Positions 43,883-52,084 of a stretch of 64,000 bases of DNA are shown piece after piece. Origin of the DNA: JAWVFM01 sp963823245 (GTDB taxonomy: Bacteria > Actinomycetota > Thermoleophilia > Solirubrobacterales > 70-9). The position numbers and the translations under genes were made by a program. The stretch is taken from NCBI GenBank assembly GCA_963823245.1, contig CAWGKQ010000010.1, positions 310,001 through 374,000 on the forward strand, in the 5' to 3' direction. The notes beneath the pieces were generated by a model. That model did no database searches, was not told the origin of the DNA, and was given only the letters and a program-made list of their open reading frames with translations. Position 1 is the stretch's first letter, and the number at the start of each line of letters is the position of its first letter.

Positions 43883-45253
43883 TCAGGCGTGGATGGCCCA
43901 GCCGTCGACCGCGCGCGCGGCGTCGAGGATGGCCTCGGAGATCGTGGGGTGCGGGTGGATGATGCGGGCGAGCTCCTGGTAGCCGCCCTCGAGGTCCATC
44001 ACGGCAACGAGCTCGGCGATCATGTCGCAGGCGCGGTTGCCGACGATGTGGGCGCCGAGGATCTCGCCGTACTCGGAGTCGACGACGAGCTTCGCGAGCC
44101 CCTCCCGGTCGTCGTAGACCACCGAGGCACCAGCGCCGCCGAGCTTGAACTTGCCGACCTTCACGTCGTGGCCGGCCTCCTTCGCCTGGTCCTCCGTGAG
44201 GCCGACGCTCGCGACCTGCGGGTGGCAAAAGGTGGCGCCCGCGACGCGCTCGACATCGATCGGATGGGTGGGCTCGCCGGCGATCGTCTCGACCGCCACG
44301 ACGCCTTCCTCCGAAGCCTTGTGCGCCAGGGCCGGCCCGCGCACGAGGTCGCCGATCGCGAAGACCTTCTCATTCGAGGTCCGCTGGTAGTCGTCGATCT
44401 CGATCCGGCCGGCATCGTCCGCCTTGATCCCCGCCGCGTCGAGGTTGAGCGCGTCGGTGTCGGGCCGTCGGCCGCCGGCGATGCAGAGATGGTCGACCTC
44501 GGCCGACGCCTCGCCGTAGGTGAACTTGACCGACCCCTCCGACGCCTCGACGTTCTCCACCGGAGTGCCGGTCGAAACGGTGATGTTCTGCTTCTTGAAC
44601 GCCCGCTCGACCACGCGGGCCATGTCCTTGTCCTCGGCGGGAAGGATCTGGTCGAGCATCTCGACGAGCAGCACCTCGGTGCCGAAGCGGCCGTACGCCG
44701 AGGCGATCTCGCAGCCCGACGCTCCGGCGCCGACGACGGCGATCTTCTTCGGCTGCTCCGGGAGCGACCAGGTTCCCCAGGTGTCGACGACGCGGCCGCC
44801 GAACTCGACGCCCGGGATCGGCATCGCGACCGAGCCCGTGGCGAGGACGACTGCCTTCGCCTCGTGGGTCTCGCCTCCGACCTCGACGTTGCCGTCGGCG
44901 GTCAGCGACGCCTCGCCCTCGATCATCGTCACCTTGTCCTTGTCCCAGAGGAACTTGACGCCGCCCGAGAGCGTCTCGGAGACCTTCGCTCGCCGCTCGC
45001 CAAGGGCCTTCCAGTCGATGCTGGGCTTCGTGACCTTGATCCCGAGCTCCTCGCCGCCGTTCGCGACCTCGTCGAAGATCTCCGCGGTTCTCAGCAGCGT
45101 CTTTGCCGGGATGCAGGCGTAGTTGAGGCACCGCCCGCCCGGCTTGTCCTTCTCGACGACGGCGGTCTTCTGCCCGAGCTGGGCAGCCCGAATGGCGGCG
45201 ACGTACCCCCCGGGCCCGCCGCCGATCACGATCACGTCGAACGGATCAGCCAT
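43883..45253 (-). CDS. lpdA: Dihydrolipoyl dehydrogenase (E3)
   Basis: 456 residues from ATG 45253. FAD motif VIGGGPGGYVAAIRAAQLG, redox disulfide GGRCLNYACIPAK (the usual NxGC reads NYAC), NAD motif VVGAGASGCEIASAYGRFG, second FAD motif EKVFAIGDLVRGPALAHKASEEG, and C-terminal catalytic HPHPTISEA. It reoxidises dihydrolipoyl groups of E2 with NAD. It is the only E3 in the window, so it probably serves both complexes. Confidence 0.96.
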   Translation of the reverse strand: MADPFDVIVIGGGPGGYVAAIRAAQLGQKTAVVEKDKPGGRCLNYACIPAKTLLRTAEIFDEVANGGEELGIKVTKPSIDWKALGERRAKVSETLSGGVKFLWDKDKVTMIEGEASLTADGNVEVGGETHEAKAVVLATGSVAMPIPGVEFGGRVVDTWGTWSLPEQPKKIAVVGAGASGCEIASAYGRFGTEVLLVEMLDQILPAEDKDMARVVERAFKKQNITVSTGTPVENVEASEGSVKFTYGEASAEVDHLCIAGGRRPDTDALNLDAAGIKADDAGRIEIDDYQRTSNEKVFAIGDLVRGPALAHKASEEGVVAVETIAGEPTHPIDVERVAGATFCHPQVASVGLTEDQAKEAGHDVKVGKFKLGGAGASVVYDDREGLAKLVVDSEYGEILGAHIVGNRACDMIAELVAVMDLEGGYQELARIIHPHPTISEAILDAARAVDGWAIHA

Positions 45254-45267
45254 CGCAACCGACTCTA

Positions 45268-45801
45268 TTACCTGGCCCCTGGCGCCCGCCTCTCAGGCAT
45301 CTGGATCCGTGCCATGGCCTTGACCATGAAGAAGAAGAGCGCTCCAGCTCCGACGATGAGGAGGGCCGCGACGATCGCGACCGCCACGCTCGAGGCGATG
45401 ACCAGGAGGTTGACGCAGGCGAGCATGAGGAAGACGAGCAGCACGTCGAATCCGAGCACTGCCCAGTAGCGGGCTCGCCAGAGGCCATACGCCGCCATCC
45501 CCATGAGGATCGTCGGCCAGACGACGTTGATGAGGGGCGGGCGGTCGACGCCGAGGCTCGGAAGGATCAGATAGGCCAGCGGGTTCCCCACGGCGATCAC
45601 CATCGCGACGACCGCGCTGACCGTGACCACGGTGGGCCGCTCGGTTGGCTCCAGCGGCTCGAGCTTCTCGCGAGCATCGCGGTTCCGCCGCTCGCTGCGC
45701 TCGGCCATTGCGGCGCGCCGCTCGGCCGTAGTCGCGCGCCGCTCCGCCCCGCGCGCCTTGCGCTTCTGGCGCTCCGAGCGCTTCTGCTCCCGGTTGGCCA
45801 A
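45268..45801 (-). CDS. Hypothetical four-helix membrane protein with basic N-terminus
   Basis: 177 residues from ATG 45801, which directly follows the ThiE stop. The first 50 residues are very basic and probably coiled (REQKRSERQKRKARGAERRATTAERR). Four membrane helices follow (about 57-80, 89-107, 111-131, 135-160), with PTILMGMAAYGLWRARYWAVLGFDVLLVFLML in the middle. It sits between thiE and lpdA in one transcription unit. No family or function recognised. Confidence 0.65.
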   Translation of the reverse strand: MANREQKRSERQKRKARGAERRATTAERRAAMAERSERRNRDAREKLEPLEPTERPTVVTVSAVVAMVIAVGNPLAYLILPSLGVDRPPLINVVWPTILMGMAAYGLWRARYWAVLGFDVLLVFLMLACVNLLVIASSVAVAIVAALLIVGAGALFFFMVKAMARIQMPERRAPGAR

Positions 45802-46848
45802 TTACGCCCTGACCTGGGCCTCGAGGGCCGCCCGAAGGCCTCGGGCGGCGTCCTCCGGGTTGTCGGCGTCGCGGATCGCGCGGACAACGACGAGGCGGGA
45901 CGCCCCCGCTGCCACGACCTCGTTGACGTTGTCCATGTCGATGCCGCCGATCGCGAACCAGGGAACGTCCGCGACGCCCTCGCTCGCGTGACGCAAAAGG
46001 TCGAGCCCCGCCGCGGGGCGCCCCGGCTTCGTCGGCGTCTCCCACACGGGACCGACGCTGATCTGGTCCGGACGACCGGGCCCATCCGCAGCGACGGCGG
46101 CGTCGACCTGCGCCGCCGAGTGAGTGGAAAGGCCGACGAGGCTCGCCTCGCCCGCGGCGCGGCGTGCCTCGGCGACGGGAGCGTCGTCCTGTCCGACGTG
46201 GACGCCGTCGGCACCGCAGGCCCCGACGAGATCGGGGCGGTCGTTGACGATGAACATCGCTCCGTGATCGCGCGCGGCGTCGCGGAAGGCCGCCGCCGAG
46301 GCGACGAGCGCATCGTCGGCGAGATCCGGGTCGCGAAGCTGCACGATGTCGACCCCACCGCGGAGGGCGGCGTCGAGGAGTCGCCGCGGGTCCTCGCCAC
46401 CCGGACGAGCCTCGCAAACGAAATAGAGCCTGGCCTCCGCGAGGAAGGCGAGGCGGATCTTCCGCCAGGCCTCGTCGAGCTGCTGCACGAGCTCGGCGCG
46501 GGCTATGCGGCCCCGTTCGATCGTCCAGATCTCCGCGCCGGACAGACCAGCGGTGGTCTCGATGCCGCTCTCGGCGCCACGGGCCGCGATCGTCGCCCGC
46601 ACGAGGACGCGCCGCCCGAGCCGGCGGGTCTCTCGGGTGGTCCTCCGGACGTCGGAGAATGCCTCGGCGAAGCGGTCGAACATCCGGCGCGCGCCGCCGA
46701 TGCCGTGGTAGACGCCGCGCAGGGGCCCGATCGACGCCGACCAGTCGACGACGAGATCGGGCGCCACATATGGCTCCAGGAGCGAGTAGTCGCGAGCCAC
46801 GTACGCGCGCTCGAGCGCGCTCGCCGCCTGGTCCACGAGTTCGTCCAT
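45802..46848 (-). CDS. thiE: SnoaL-like domain fused to thiamine-phosphate synthase
   Basis: 348 residues in one open frame from ATG 46848. Residues 1-125 are SnoaL-like (VDQAASALERAYVARDYSLLEPYVAPDLVVDW..., EIWTIERGRIARAELVQQLDEAW). Residues 135-348 are ThiE: LYFVCEARPGGEDPRRLLDAALRGGVDIVQLRDPD, FIVNDRPDLVGACGADGVHVGQDD, LVGLSTHSAAQVDAA, ISVGPVWETPTKPGRPAAGLDLL and FAIGGIDMDNVNEVVAAGASRLVVVRAI. ThiE joins HMP-diphosphate to thiazole phosphate. The fusion may be real, or an indel may have removed a stop between two genes near 46440. It heads the lpdA-pdh operon. Confidence 0.85.
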   Translation of the reverse strand: MDELVDQAASALERAYVARDYSLLEPYVAPDLVVDWSASIGPLRGVYHGIGGARRMFDRFAEAFSDVRRTTRETRRLGRRVLVRATIAARGAESGIETTAGLSGAEIWTIERGRIARAELVQQLDEAWRKIRLAFLAEARLYFVCEARPGGEDPRRLLDAALRGGVDIVQLRDPDLADDALVASAAAFRDAARDHGAMFIVNDRPDLVGACGADGVHVGQDDAPVAEARRAAGEASLVGLSTHSAAQVDAAVAADGPGRPDQISVGPVWETPTKPGRPAAGLDLLRHASEGVADVPWFAIGGIDMDNVNEVVAAGASRLVVVRAIRDADNPEDAARGLRAALEAQVRA

Positions 46849-46885
46849 CGCGGGCAGTATCGCGGCACCGGAGCTACCATGAGGG

Positions 46886-46980
46886 GTGATACGGGAGCCC
46901 GCCGATAGGGCTGAGAGGGCGGCATCGCGGCCGCCGACCGTCTGAACCTGATCCGGGTAATTCCGGCGCAGGGATGGTGG
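46886..46980 (+). promoter_or_regulatory. TPP riboswitch (THI box)
   Basis: Conserved blocks in order: ACGGGAGCCC, GGGCTGAGAGGG, CCGACCGTCTGAACCTGATC, CGGGTAATTCCGGCGCAGGGA. Spacing and order fit the TPP aptamer, and it lies 30 bp before thiO, whose ribosome site it can control. A possible -10 (TACCAT) is at 46875-46880. ACCAT there can also pair with ATGGT after the last block, so the P1 boundary is uncertain. Confidence 0.93.
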
Positions 46981-47010
46981 CCGGAAGGGCCCGCCCGCCG
47001 AAAGGAGATC

Positions 47011-48222
47011 GTGGCCGAGGCAAGGCCAAGCGAAAACGGCGACTTGGACGCGGACGTCGTCCGCCTGCGGCCCCGCGTGCGGCCGGGCGGCCTCGACGCC
47101 GTGGTCGTCGGCGGGGGCGTGATCGGACTGGCCTGCGCTTGGCGTGCGGCGCGCGAGGGCGCTCGAGTGCGGGTGATCGAGCGGAACCACCCCGGCGCCG
47201 GCGCCTCCGGCGTCGCGGCGGGGATGCTCGCGCCCGTGGGCGAGGCGACGTGGGGCGAGGACGAGCTGCTCGGGCTCGCCCTCGCATCCGCGGAGCGCTG
47301 GCCGGCGTTCGCCGCCGAGGTCGAGGCTGATACGGGGGGCGACGTTGGCTACCGGCAATCCGGAGCTCTTCACGTGGCGCTCGACCGCGACGAGGCCGAG
47401 GCGCTCGAGCGCCGGCACGAGCTGATGGTGGAGCTCGGCCTCGAGGCCGAGCGCCTCCGACCGCGCGCCGCGCGCGAGCTCGAGCCGGGGCTCGCGCCGA
47501 GCCTTGCCGCTGCCGTGCACGCGCCAGGCGAGGCGTCGGTGGACCCGCGCGCTCTGGTCGCGGCGCTCGTCGGAGCACTCCAAGCGCGCGGCGGCGAGCT
47601 CTTGACCGACAGCGACGTGACGGAGCCGATCATGGACGGCGGGCGCCTGCAGGGAGTGCGCACGTCCGATGGCTCGGAGCACCGAGCGGACAATGTCGTG
47701 CTCGCGGCGGGCCCGTGGTCGGGGGCGCTCGGCTGGCTGCGGGGAGACGCTCGTCCGCCGGTCCGGCCGGTGAAGGGCCAGGTGCTCACGCTCGCCGGCC
47801 CGCCGGGCGAGCCGGTCTGCTCGCGCATCGTCGCCTCCGAGCGGGTGTATCTGGTGCCCCGTGAGGACGGGCGGCTCCTCGTCGGCGCGACGGTCGAGGA
47901 GCAGGGGTTCGACGTGAGGGTCACGGCCGGAGGCGTCCACGAGCTTCTGCGGGAGGCCTACAGAGCGCTGCCGGACATCGCCGAGCTCGAGCTCACCGAG
48001 ACGATCGCGGGGATGCGTCCCGGCACACCTGACAACGCGCCGCTGCTCGGCCCGGGAGCTCTCGACGGCCTGCTCCTCGCCACCGGGCACTACCGCAACG
48101 GTGTCCTTCTCGCACCGGTGACCGCCGACGCGATCGCCTCGCTCCTGGCCGGCCGGTCACCCGACACCGATCTGACCGCCTTCGACCCGGCTCGCTTCGC
48201 CGGCGCGGGGTCGCCGCGATGA
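47011..48222 (+). CDS. thiO: Glycine oxidase ThiO
   Basis: 403 residues from GTG 47011 with AAAGGAGA upstream. FAD motif VVVGGGVIGLACAWRAAREGARVRVIE, then GASGVAAGMLAPVGEA, EASVDPRALVAALVGA, and the C-terminal ETIAGMRPGTPDNAPLLGPG and GHYRNGVLLAPVTADAIA. It oxidises glycine to iminoglycine (dehydroglycine) for thiazole formation in aerobes. First gene of the TPP-controlled thiO-thiS-thiG operon. The first 25 residues are an unconserved leader. Confidence 0.94.
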   Translation: MAEARPSENGDLDADVVRLRPRVRPGGLDAVVVGGGVIGLACAWRAAREGARVRVIERNHPGAGASGVAAGMLAPVGEATWGEDELLGLALASAERWPAFAAEVEADTGGDVGYRQSGALHVALDRDEAEALERRHELMVELGLEAERLRPRAARELEPGLAPSLAAAVHAPGEASVDPRALVAALVGALQARGGELLTDSDVTEPIMDGGRLQGVRTSDGSEHRADNVVLAAGPWSGALGWLRGDARPPVRPVKGQVLTLAGPPGEPVCSRIVASERVYLVPREDGRLLVGATVEEQGFDVRVTAGGVHELLREAYRALPDIAELELTETIAGMRPGTPDNAPLLGPGALDGLLLATGHYRNGVLLAPVTADAIASLLAGRSPDTDLTAFDPARFAGAGSPR

Positions 48223-48425
48223 CGATCGAGCTCAACGGCGAGGCGATCGAGCTCGGAACCGGCGCGCGGGTGATCGACGCGGTGGCCAGAGCGGGCGCCC
48301 GAACCGACGTGCGCGGGGTCGCGGTCGCCGTGGAGGGCGAGGTCGTGCCGCGGTCGGATTGGGAGCGGAAGGAGCTTCGTGACGGCCAATCGGTCGAGGT
48401 CGTCGCGGCGATTCAGGGGGGTTGA
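48219..48425 (+). CDS. thiS: Sulfur carrier protein ThiS
   Basis: 68 residues. Ubiquitin-like fold with the C-terminal GG (VVAAIQGG) that is thiocarboxylated to donate sulfur. Sequence TIELNGEAIELGTGARVIDAVARAG is typical. ATG 48219 overlaps the thiO stop (ATGA), and its own stop overlaps the thiG start. Confidence 0.95.
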   Translation: MTIELNGEAIELGTGARVIDAVARAGARTDVRGVAVAVEGEVVPRSDWERKELRDGQSVEVVAAIQGG

Positions 48426-49228
48426 TGCTCGAGCGCACCGCGGAGAGAGCGGATACGACGGCGGCGTTCGAGCTCGGCGGGCGATCCTGGACCTCTCGTC
48501 TGATCGTGGGCACCGGCGGCTTTCGCTCGCTCGAGCAGATGGAGGCCGCGCTTCGCGAGTCGGGAACGGAGATCGTGACCGTCGCCCTGCGTCGAGTCGA
48601 TCCCGCCGCCCGCGGCTCGCTGCTCGACCTGATCGCGCGGTTGGGGCTCTTCGCCCTTCCGAACACCGCCGGCTGCTACACCGCCCGTGACGCGGTGCGG
48701 ACGGCGCGGCTCGCGCGAGAGGCGTTCGAGACGAGCTGGGTGAAGCTCGAGGTCATCGGCGACGATCGCACGCTCTTCCCCGACGCGGTCGAGCTGGTCG
48801 AGGCCGCCGAGACCCTCGTCGACGAGGGCTTCACGGTCCTTCCCTATACGAACGACGACCCGGTCCTCGCTCGCCGCCTCGAGGACGCGGGCTGCGCGGC
48901 CGTCATGCCGCTGGGCTCCCCGATCGGCTCGGGGATGGGGATCCGCAATCCCTACAACGTCGAGATCATCACGGAGCGCGCCGGTGTGCCGGTCATCCTC
49001 GACGCAGGCATCGGCACGGCCTCCGACGCCACCCTGGCCATGGAGCTGGGTTGCGACGGCGTTCTGCTCGCGAGCGCGGTTTCGCGCGCCGCCGACCCGG
49101 CCCGGATGGCCCGCGCCATGCGCGCCGCGGTGGAGGCGGGCCTGGAGGCTCGAGGAGCCGGTCGGATCCCCCGCCGCCGCCATGCCGAAGCCTCGACGCC
49201 GGAGACCGGTCGTCCAACGTTCGGCTAG
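48425..49228 (+). CDS. thiG: Thiazole synthase ThiG
   Basis: 267 residues from ATG 48425 (TGATG overlap with thiS; a TTG at 48422 is possible). TIM barrel with LIVGTGGFRSLEQMEAALRESGTEIVTVALRR, NTAGCYTARDAVRTARLAREAF, Schiff-base Lys in WVKLEVIGD, LPYTNDDPVLARRLEDAGCAAVMPLGSPIGSG, and DAGIGTASDATLAMELGCDGVLLASAV. It builds the thiazole from DXP, iminoglycine and ThiS-thiocarboxylate. thiC and thiD are not in the window. Confidence 0.96.
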   Translation: MLERTAERADTTAAFELGGRSWTSRLIVGTGGFRSLEQMEAALRESGTEIVTVALRRVDPAARGSLLDLIARLGLFALPNTAGCYTARDAVRTARLAREAFETSWVKLEVIGDDRTLFPDAVELVEAAETLVDEGFTVLPYTNDDPVLARRLEDAGCAAVMPLGSPIGSGMGIRNPYNVEIITERAGVPVILDAGIGTASDATLAMELGCDGVLLASAVSRAADPARMARAMRAAVEAGLEARGAGRIPRRRHAEASTPETGRPTFG

Positions 49229-49268
49229 GTCCGCGCATGCTCGACATCCGGACGGGTAGGGGTGAGGA

Positions 49269-50924
49269 ATGGCCAATCTAGTTCTGGGGCCGGTTCTTCG
49301 GCACGTAGGGGAGACCGATGCGACCGTGTGGGTCGAGACCGATGAGCCCTGCGAGGTCGAGGTCCTCGGTCACGCCGAGGAGACATTCTGCGTGGCCGGT
49401 CACCACTACGCGCTCGTGGGCGTCGACGGCCTCGAGCCGAAGACGCGAACCGAGTACGAGGTCGCCCTCGATGGCGAGCGTTGCTGGCCGCTGCCCGACG
49501 ATCGGTTCCCGCCGAGCGTCGTGAACACGGTGGACGCTGCCCGCCCGCTTCGGATCCTCTTCGGCTCCTGCCGTGTCGCCTGCCCCCATCACCCTCCCTA
49601 CACCCTCGAGAAGGACGAGGATCCGCGCGGCCGGGGGCACGACGCCCTCATCGTCCTCACGGAGGAGATGCGCGGCGATGAGGGCGAGCGAGCCCACTGG
49701 CCCGACCTCCTGCTCCTCCTCGGCGACCAGGTCTACGCCGACGAGGTCTCGCCGAAGACGCTCGAGTACATCCGGCGCACGCGCGGGACCGAACGCCCGC
49801 CCGGCGAGGAGGTGCTGACCTACGAGGAGTACACCCGCCTCTACCACGAGTCGTGGTCGGTCCCGGAGATCCGGTGGCTCCTGTCGACGGTGCCCTCGGC
49901 GATGGTCATCGACGACCACGACATGCACGACGACTGGAACATCTCGCGGAGCTGGCGCGAGGACATGCGAAGCCTGGACTGGTGGGAGGAGCGCGTGACG
50001 AGCGGCCTCGCGAGCTACTGGGTCTACCAGCACCTGGGCAACCTCTCGCCCTCGGAGCTCGAGTCGAACGACCTGTACCGCCGCGTGCGGGAGGTCGATG
50101 ACGGGTTCGAGGAGCTGAGGCAGTTCGCCCACTACGACGACCGCCGCCACGAGGGCGTCACGTGGTGCACGTCGCGCAAGCTCGGGCGGACGAAGATTCT
50201 CGTCGTCGACGACCGTACGAGCCGCGTCCTGACCGAGGACCGGCGGGCGATCCTCGACGACGAGGAGTGGGAATGGGTCCTCGCCGAGACGGACGACGAT
50301 TTCGATCATCTCGTCATCGGCCTGTCTGACCCGTTCCTTCTGGCGCCGGCGCTCCACAGCATCGAGGCGTGGAGCGAGCCGGTGTGCGACGGGCGCTGGG
50401 GCAGGCTTGCCGCCCGCGCCGGCGAGCGGCTGCGACGGGCGCTCGACCTCGACCACTGGGGTGCCTTTGGCGAGTCGTTCGACCGGCTCGCCCGCCTCCT
50501 CGAGGAGGTTGGATCGCGCCCGAACGCGCCGGCATCGATAACCGTCCTTTCGGGCGACGTCCACCACGCCTATCTGGCCGAGGTGGGGTTCCACGCCGGG
50601 GCCGGCGTAAAGAGCGCGGTCACGCAGGCCGTCTGCTCGCCGTTCCGAAATGCCCTCGACTCGCGCGAGCGCGCGACCATCCGCGCAGCGCTGACCGGTC
50701 CGGCGCGCCGCGGCGCTCGCGCACTGGCGCGCGCGGCGGGAGTGGAGGACCCCCGCATCGCCTGGCGGTTCGTCGAGGGTCCCTACTTCGACAACCAGGC
50801 GGGCACTCTCGTCCTCGACGGTCGCCGGGCCTCCTGCGCCCTCGACAAGACGGTGGCGACGGATGACGGCCCGCGCCTCGAGCGGGTGTTCAAGCGCGAC
50901 CTGACGCCGCGCGAAGCGCACTAG
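49269..50924 (+). CDS. PhoD-like metallophosphatase/phosphodiesterase
   Basis: 551 residues from ATG 49269. N-terminal Ig-like domain (ATVWVETDEPCEVEVLG), then the PhoD core: ILFGSCR, LLLLGDQVYADEV, VIDDHDMHDDWN, and LSGDVHHAYLAEV, which supply the metal-binding Asp, Asn and His residues. No signal peptide or Tat motif, unlike secreted PhoD, so it probably acts in the cytosol. Family members hydrolyse phosphomonoesters or diesters with Fe/Ca. Stands alone after the thiamine operon. Confidence 0.88.
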   Translation: MANLVLGPVLRHVGETDATVWVETDEPCEVEVLGHAEETFCVAGHHYALVGVDGLEPKTRTEYEVALDGERCWPLPDDRFPPSVVNTVDAARPLRILFGSCRVACPHHPPYTLEKDEDPRGRGHDALIVLTEEMRGDEGERAHWPDLLLLLGDQVYADEVSPKTLEYIRRTRGTERPPGEEVLTYEEYTRLYHESWSVPEIRWLLSTVPSAMVIDDHDMHDDWNISRSWREDMRSLDWWEERVTSGLASYWVYQHLGNLSPSELESNDLYRRVREVDDGFEELRQFAHYDDRRHEGVTWCTSRKLGRTKILVVDDRTSRVLTEDRRAILDDEEWEWVLAETDDDFDHLVIGLSDPFLLAPALHSIEAWSEPVCDGRWGRLAARAGERLRRALDLDHWGAFGESFDRLARLLEEVGSRPNAPASITVLSGDVHHAYLAEVGFHAGAGVKSAVTQAVCSPFRNALDSRERATIRAALTGPARRGARALARAAGVEDPRIAWRFVEGPYFDNQAGTLVLDGRRASCALDKTVATDDGPRLERVFKRDLTPREAH

Positions 50925-51040
50925 CCGCCGCCGCTCCAGGCAGCGCAAGAGCCGCTCGAAACCTCTTCCCCGAACCCATCCTGCTACCCTGCCGCGTCGC
51001 TTTGTCAACTAATTCAATCGAGAAAGGCAATAATCCACAT
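50925..51040 (+). promoter_or_regulatory. Upstream region of the sulfate transport operon
   Basis: It contains a possible -10 (TACCCT, 50985-50990) and a markedly AT-rich stretch at 51001-51036 in otherwise GC-rich sequence, ending in AGAAAGG before the first ATG. Such a stretch could hold a regulator site, for example for the Rrf2 protein encoded at the far end. No clear palindrome was seen. Confidence 0.35.
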
Positions 51041-52081
51041 ATGACTCCCCTCTCGAAGGCGTTCGGCAGGCGTCGCGCGAAGGTGGCGGCCGCGGCCGCA
51101 CTGGCGCTCGCGCTGGCCGGCGGCGTCGCCGCATGCGGTTCCGCGTCCGGCAAGGACGGCGGTGGCTCGGACCTGAGCCTCGTCGCCTACTCCACGCCGG
51201 GCCCCGCCTACACCGACGGCCTCATTCCGGCGTTCCAGAAGAGCTCGCAGGGATCCGGCGCGCACTTCTCGACCTCGTTCGGCGCGTCGGGCGATCAGTC
51301 CCGCGCCGTCGAGTCGGGCCAGCCCGCCGATGTCGTGCACTTCTCGATCCTCCCCGACATGGAGCGGCTGGTCGACGACGGCATCGTCGAGTCCTCCTGG
51401 GACCAGGGCCCGTACCACGGGTTCGTCGAGGACTCGGTCGTGACCTTCGTTGTCCGCAAGGGCAACCCGAAGGGGATCGAGACCTGGGACGACCTCGTGA
51501 AGCCCGGCGTCGAGATCGTGACACCGAACCCGTTCAGCTCGGGTAGCGCCAAGTGGAACCTGATGGCCGCCTACGGCGCGCAGCTCGCCGAGGGCAAGTC
51601 GAAGGCGCAGGCCGAGGAGTTCCTGAAGCAGCTCCTTGAGAACACCGTGGTGCAGCCGGCGAGTGGCAGCGACGCCCTCAGCACCTTCCAGGCCGGCAAG
51701 GGCGACGTGCTCCTCTCCTACGAGAACGACGCCATCGCGGCGAAGAAGGACAGCCCGCAGGACGTCGACTACGTGACTCCCGACGACACGATCCTGATCC
51801 AGACGCCGCTCGCGGTGACGAAGGACGCGCCGCAGCAGGCAAAGGACTTCGTGAAGTGGGAGTACAGCCCGGAGGCTCAGCAGATCTGGGCCGACAACGG
51901 CTATCGCCCGGTCGTCAAGTCCGTGTTCGAGAAGAACAAGTCCAAGTTCACCGACCCGTCGAACATCTTCACGATCGACGACCTCGGTGGCTGGGACAAG
52001 ATCGACACCGAGTTCTTCGACCCGACGAACGGGATCGTCGCCCAGGACGAGCAGGACCTCGGGGTGTCGGTAAGCGGGTAG
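51041..52081 (+). CDS. Sulfate ABC transporter substrate-binding lipoprotein
   Basis: 346 residues from ATG 51041. A lipoprotein signal ends in the lipobox GGVAACGSAS. The mature part fits the sulfate/thiosulfate-binding group: LVAYSTPGPAYTDGLIPAFQKSSQG, SFGASGDQSRAVESGQPADVVHFS, VRKGNPKGIETWDDLVKPGVEIVTPNPFSSGSAKWNLMAAYG, and SYENDAIAAKK. It captures sulfate outside the membrane and passes it to the CysT/CysW permease encoded next. Sulfate versus thiosulfate or another oxyanion is not fixed by sequence. Confidence 0.92.
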   Translation: MTPLSKAFGRRRAKVAAAAALALALAGGVAACGSASGKDGGGSDLSLVAYSTPGPAYTDGLIPAFQKSSQGSGAHFSTSFGASGDQSRAVESGQPADVVHFSILPDMERLVDDGIVESSWDQGPYHGFVEDSVVTFVVRKGNPKGIETWDDLVKPGVEIVTPNPFSSGSAKWNLMAAYGAQLAEGKSKAQAEEFLKQLLENTVVQPASGSDALSTFQAGKGDVLLSYENDAIAAKKDSPQDVDYVTPDDTILIQTPLAVTKDAPQQAKDFVKWEYSPEAQQIWADNGYRPVVKSVFEKNKSKFTDPSNIFTIDDLGGWDKIDTEFFDPTNGIVAQDEQDLGVSVSG

Positions 52082-52084
52082 CGA

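Noticed and set aside
46875..46980. ACCAT/ATGGT pairing as the riboswitch P1 stem.
   Set aside because: The spacing to the first conserved block is longer than usual and the same bases fit a -10 element, so it is not used to set the boundary.
45802..48090. A longer frame extending ThiE antisense through thiO.
   Set aside because: The part beyond 46848 is antisense to thiO and the riboswitch; SnoaL homology begins at the ATG 46848.
49278..51008. A 576-codon frame antisense to the PhoD-like gene.
   Set aside because: Shadow frame in high-GC sequence; no domain features.
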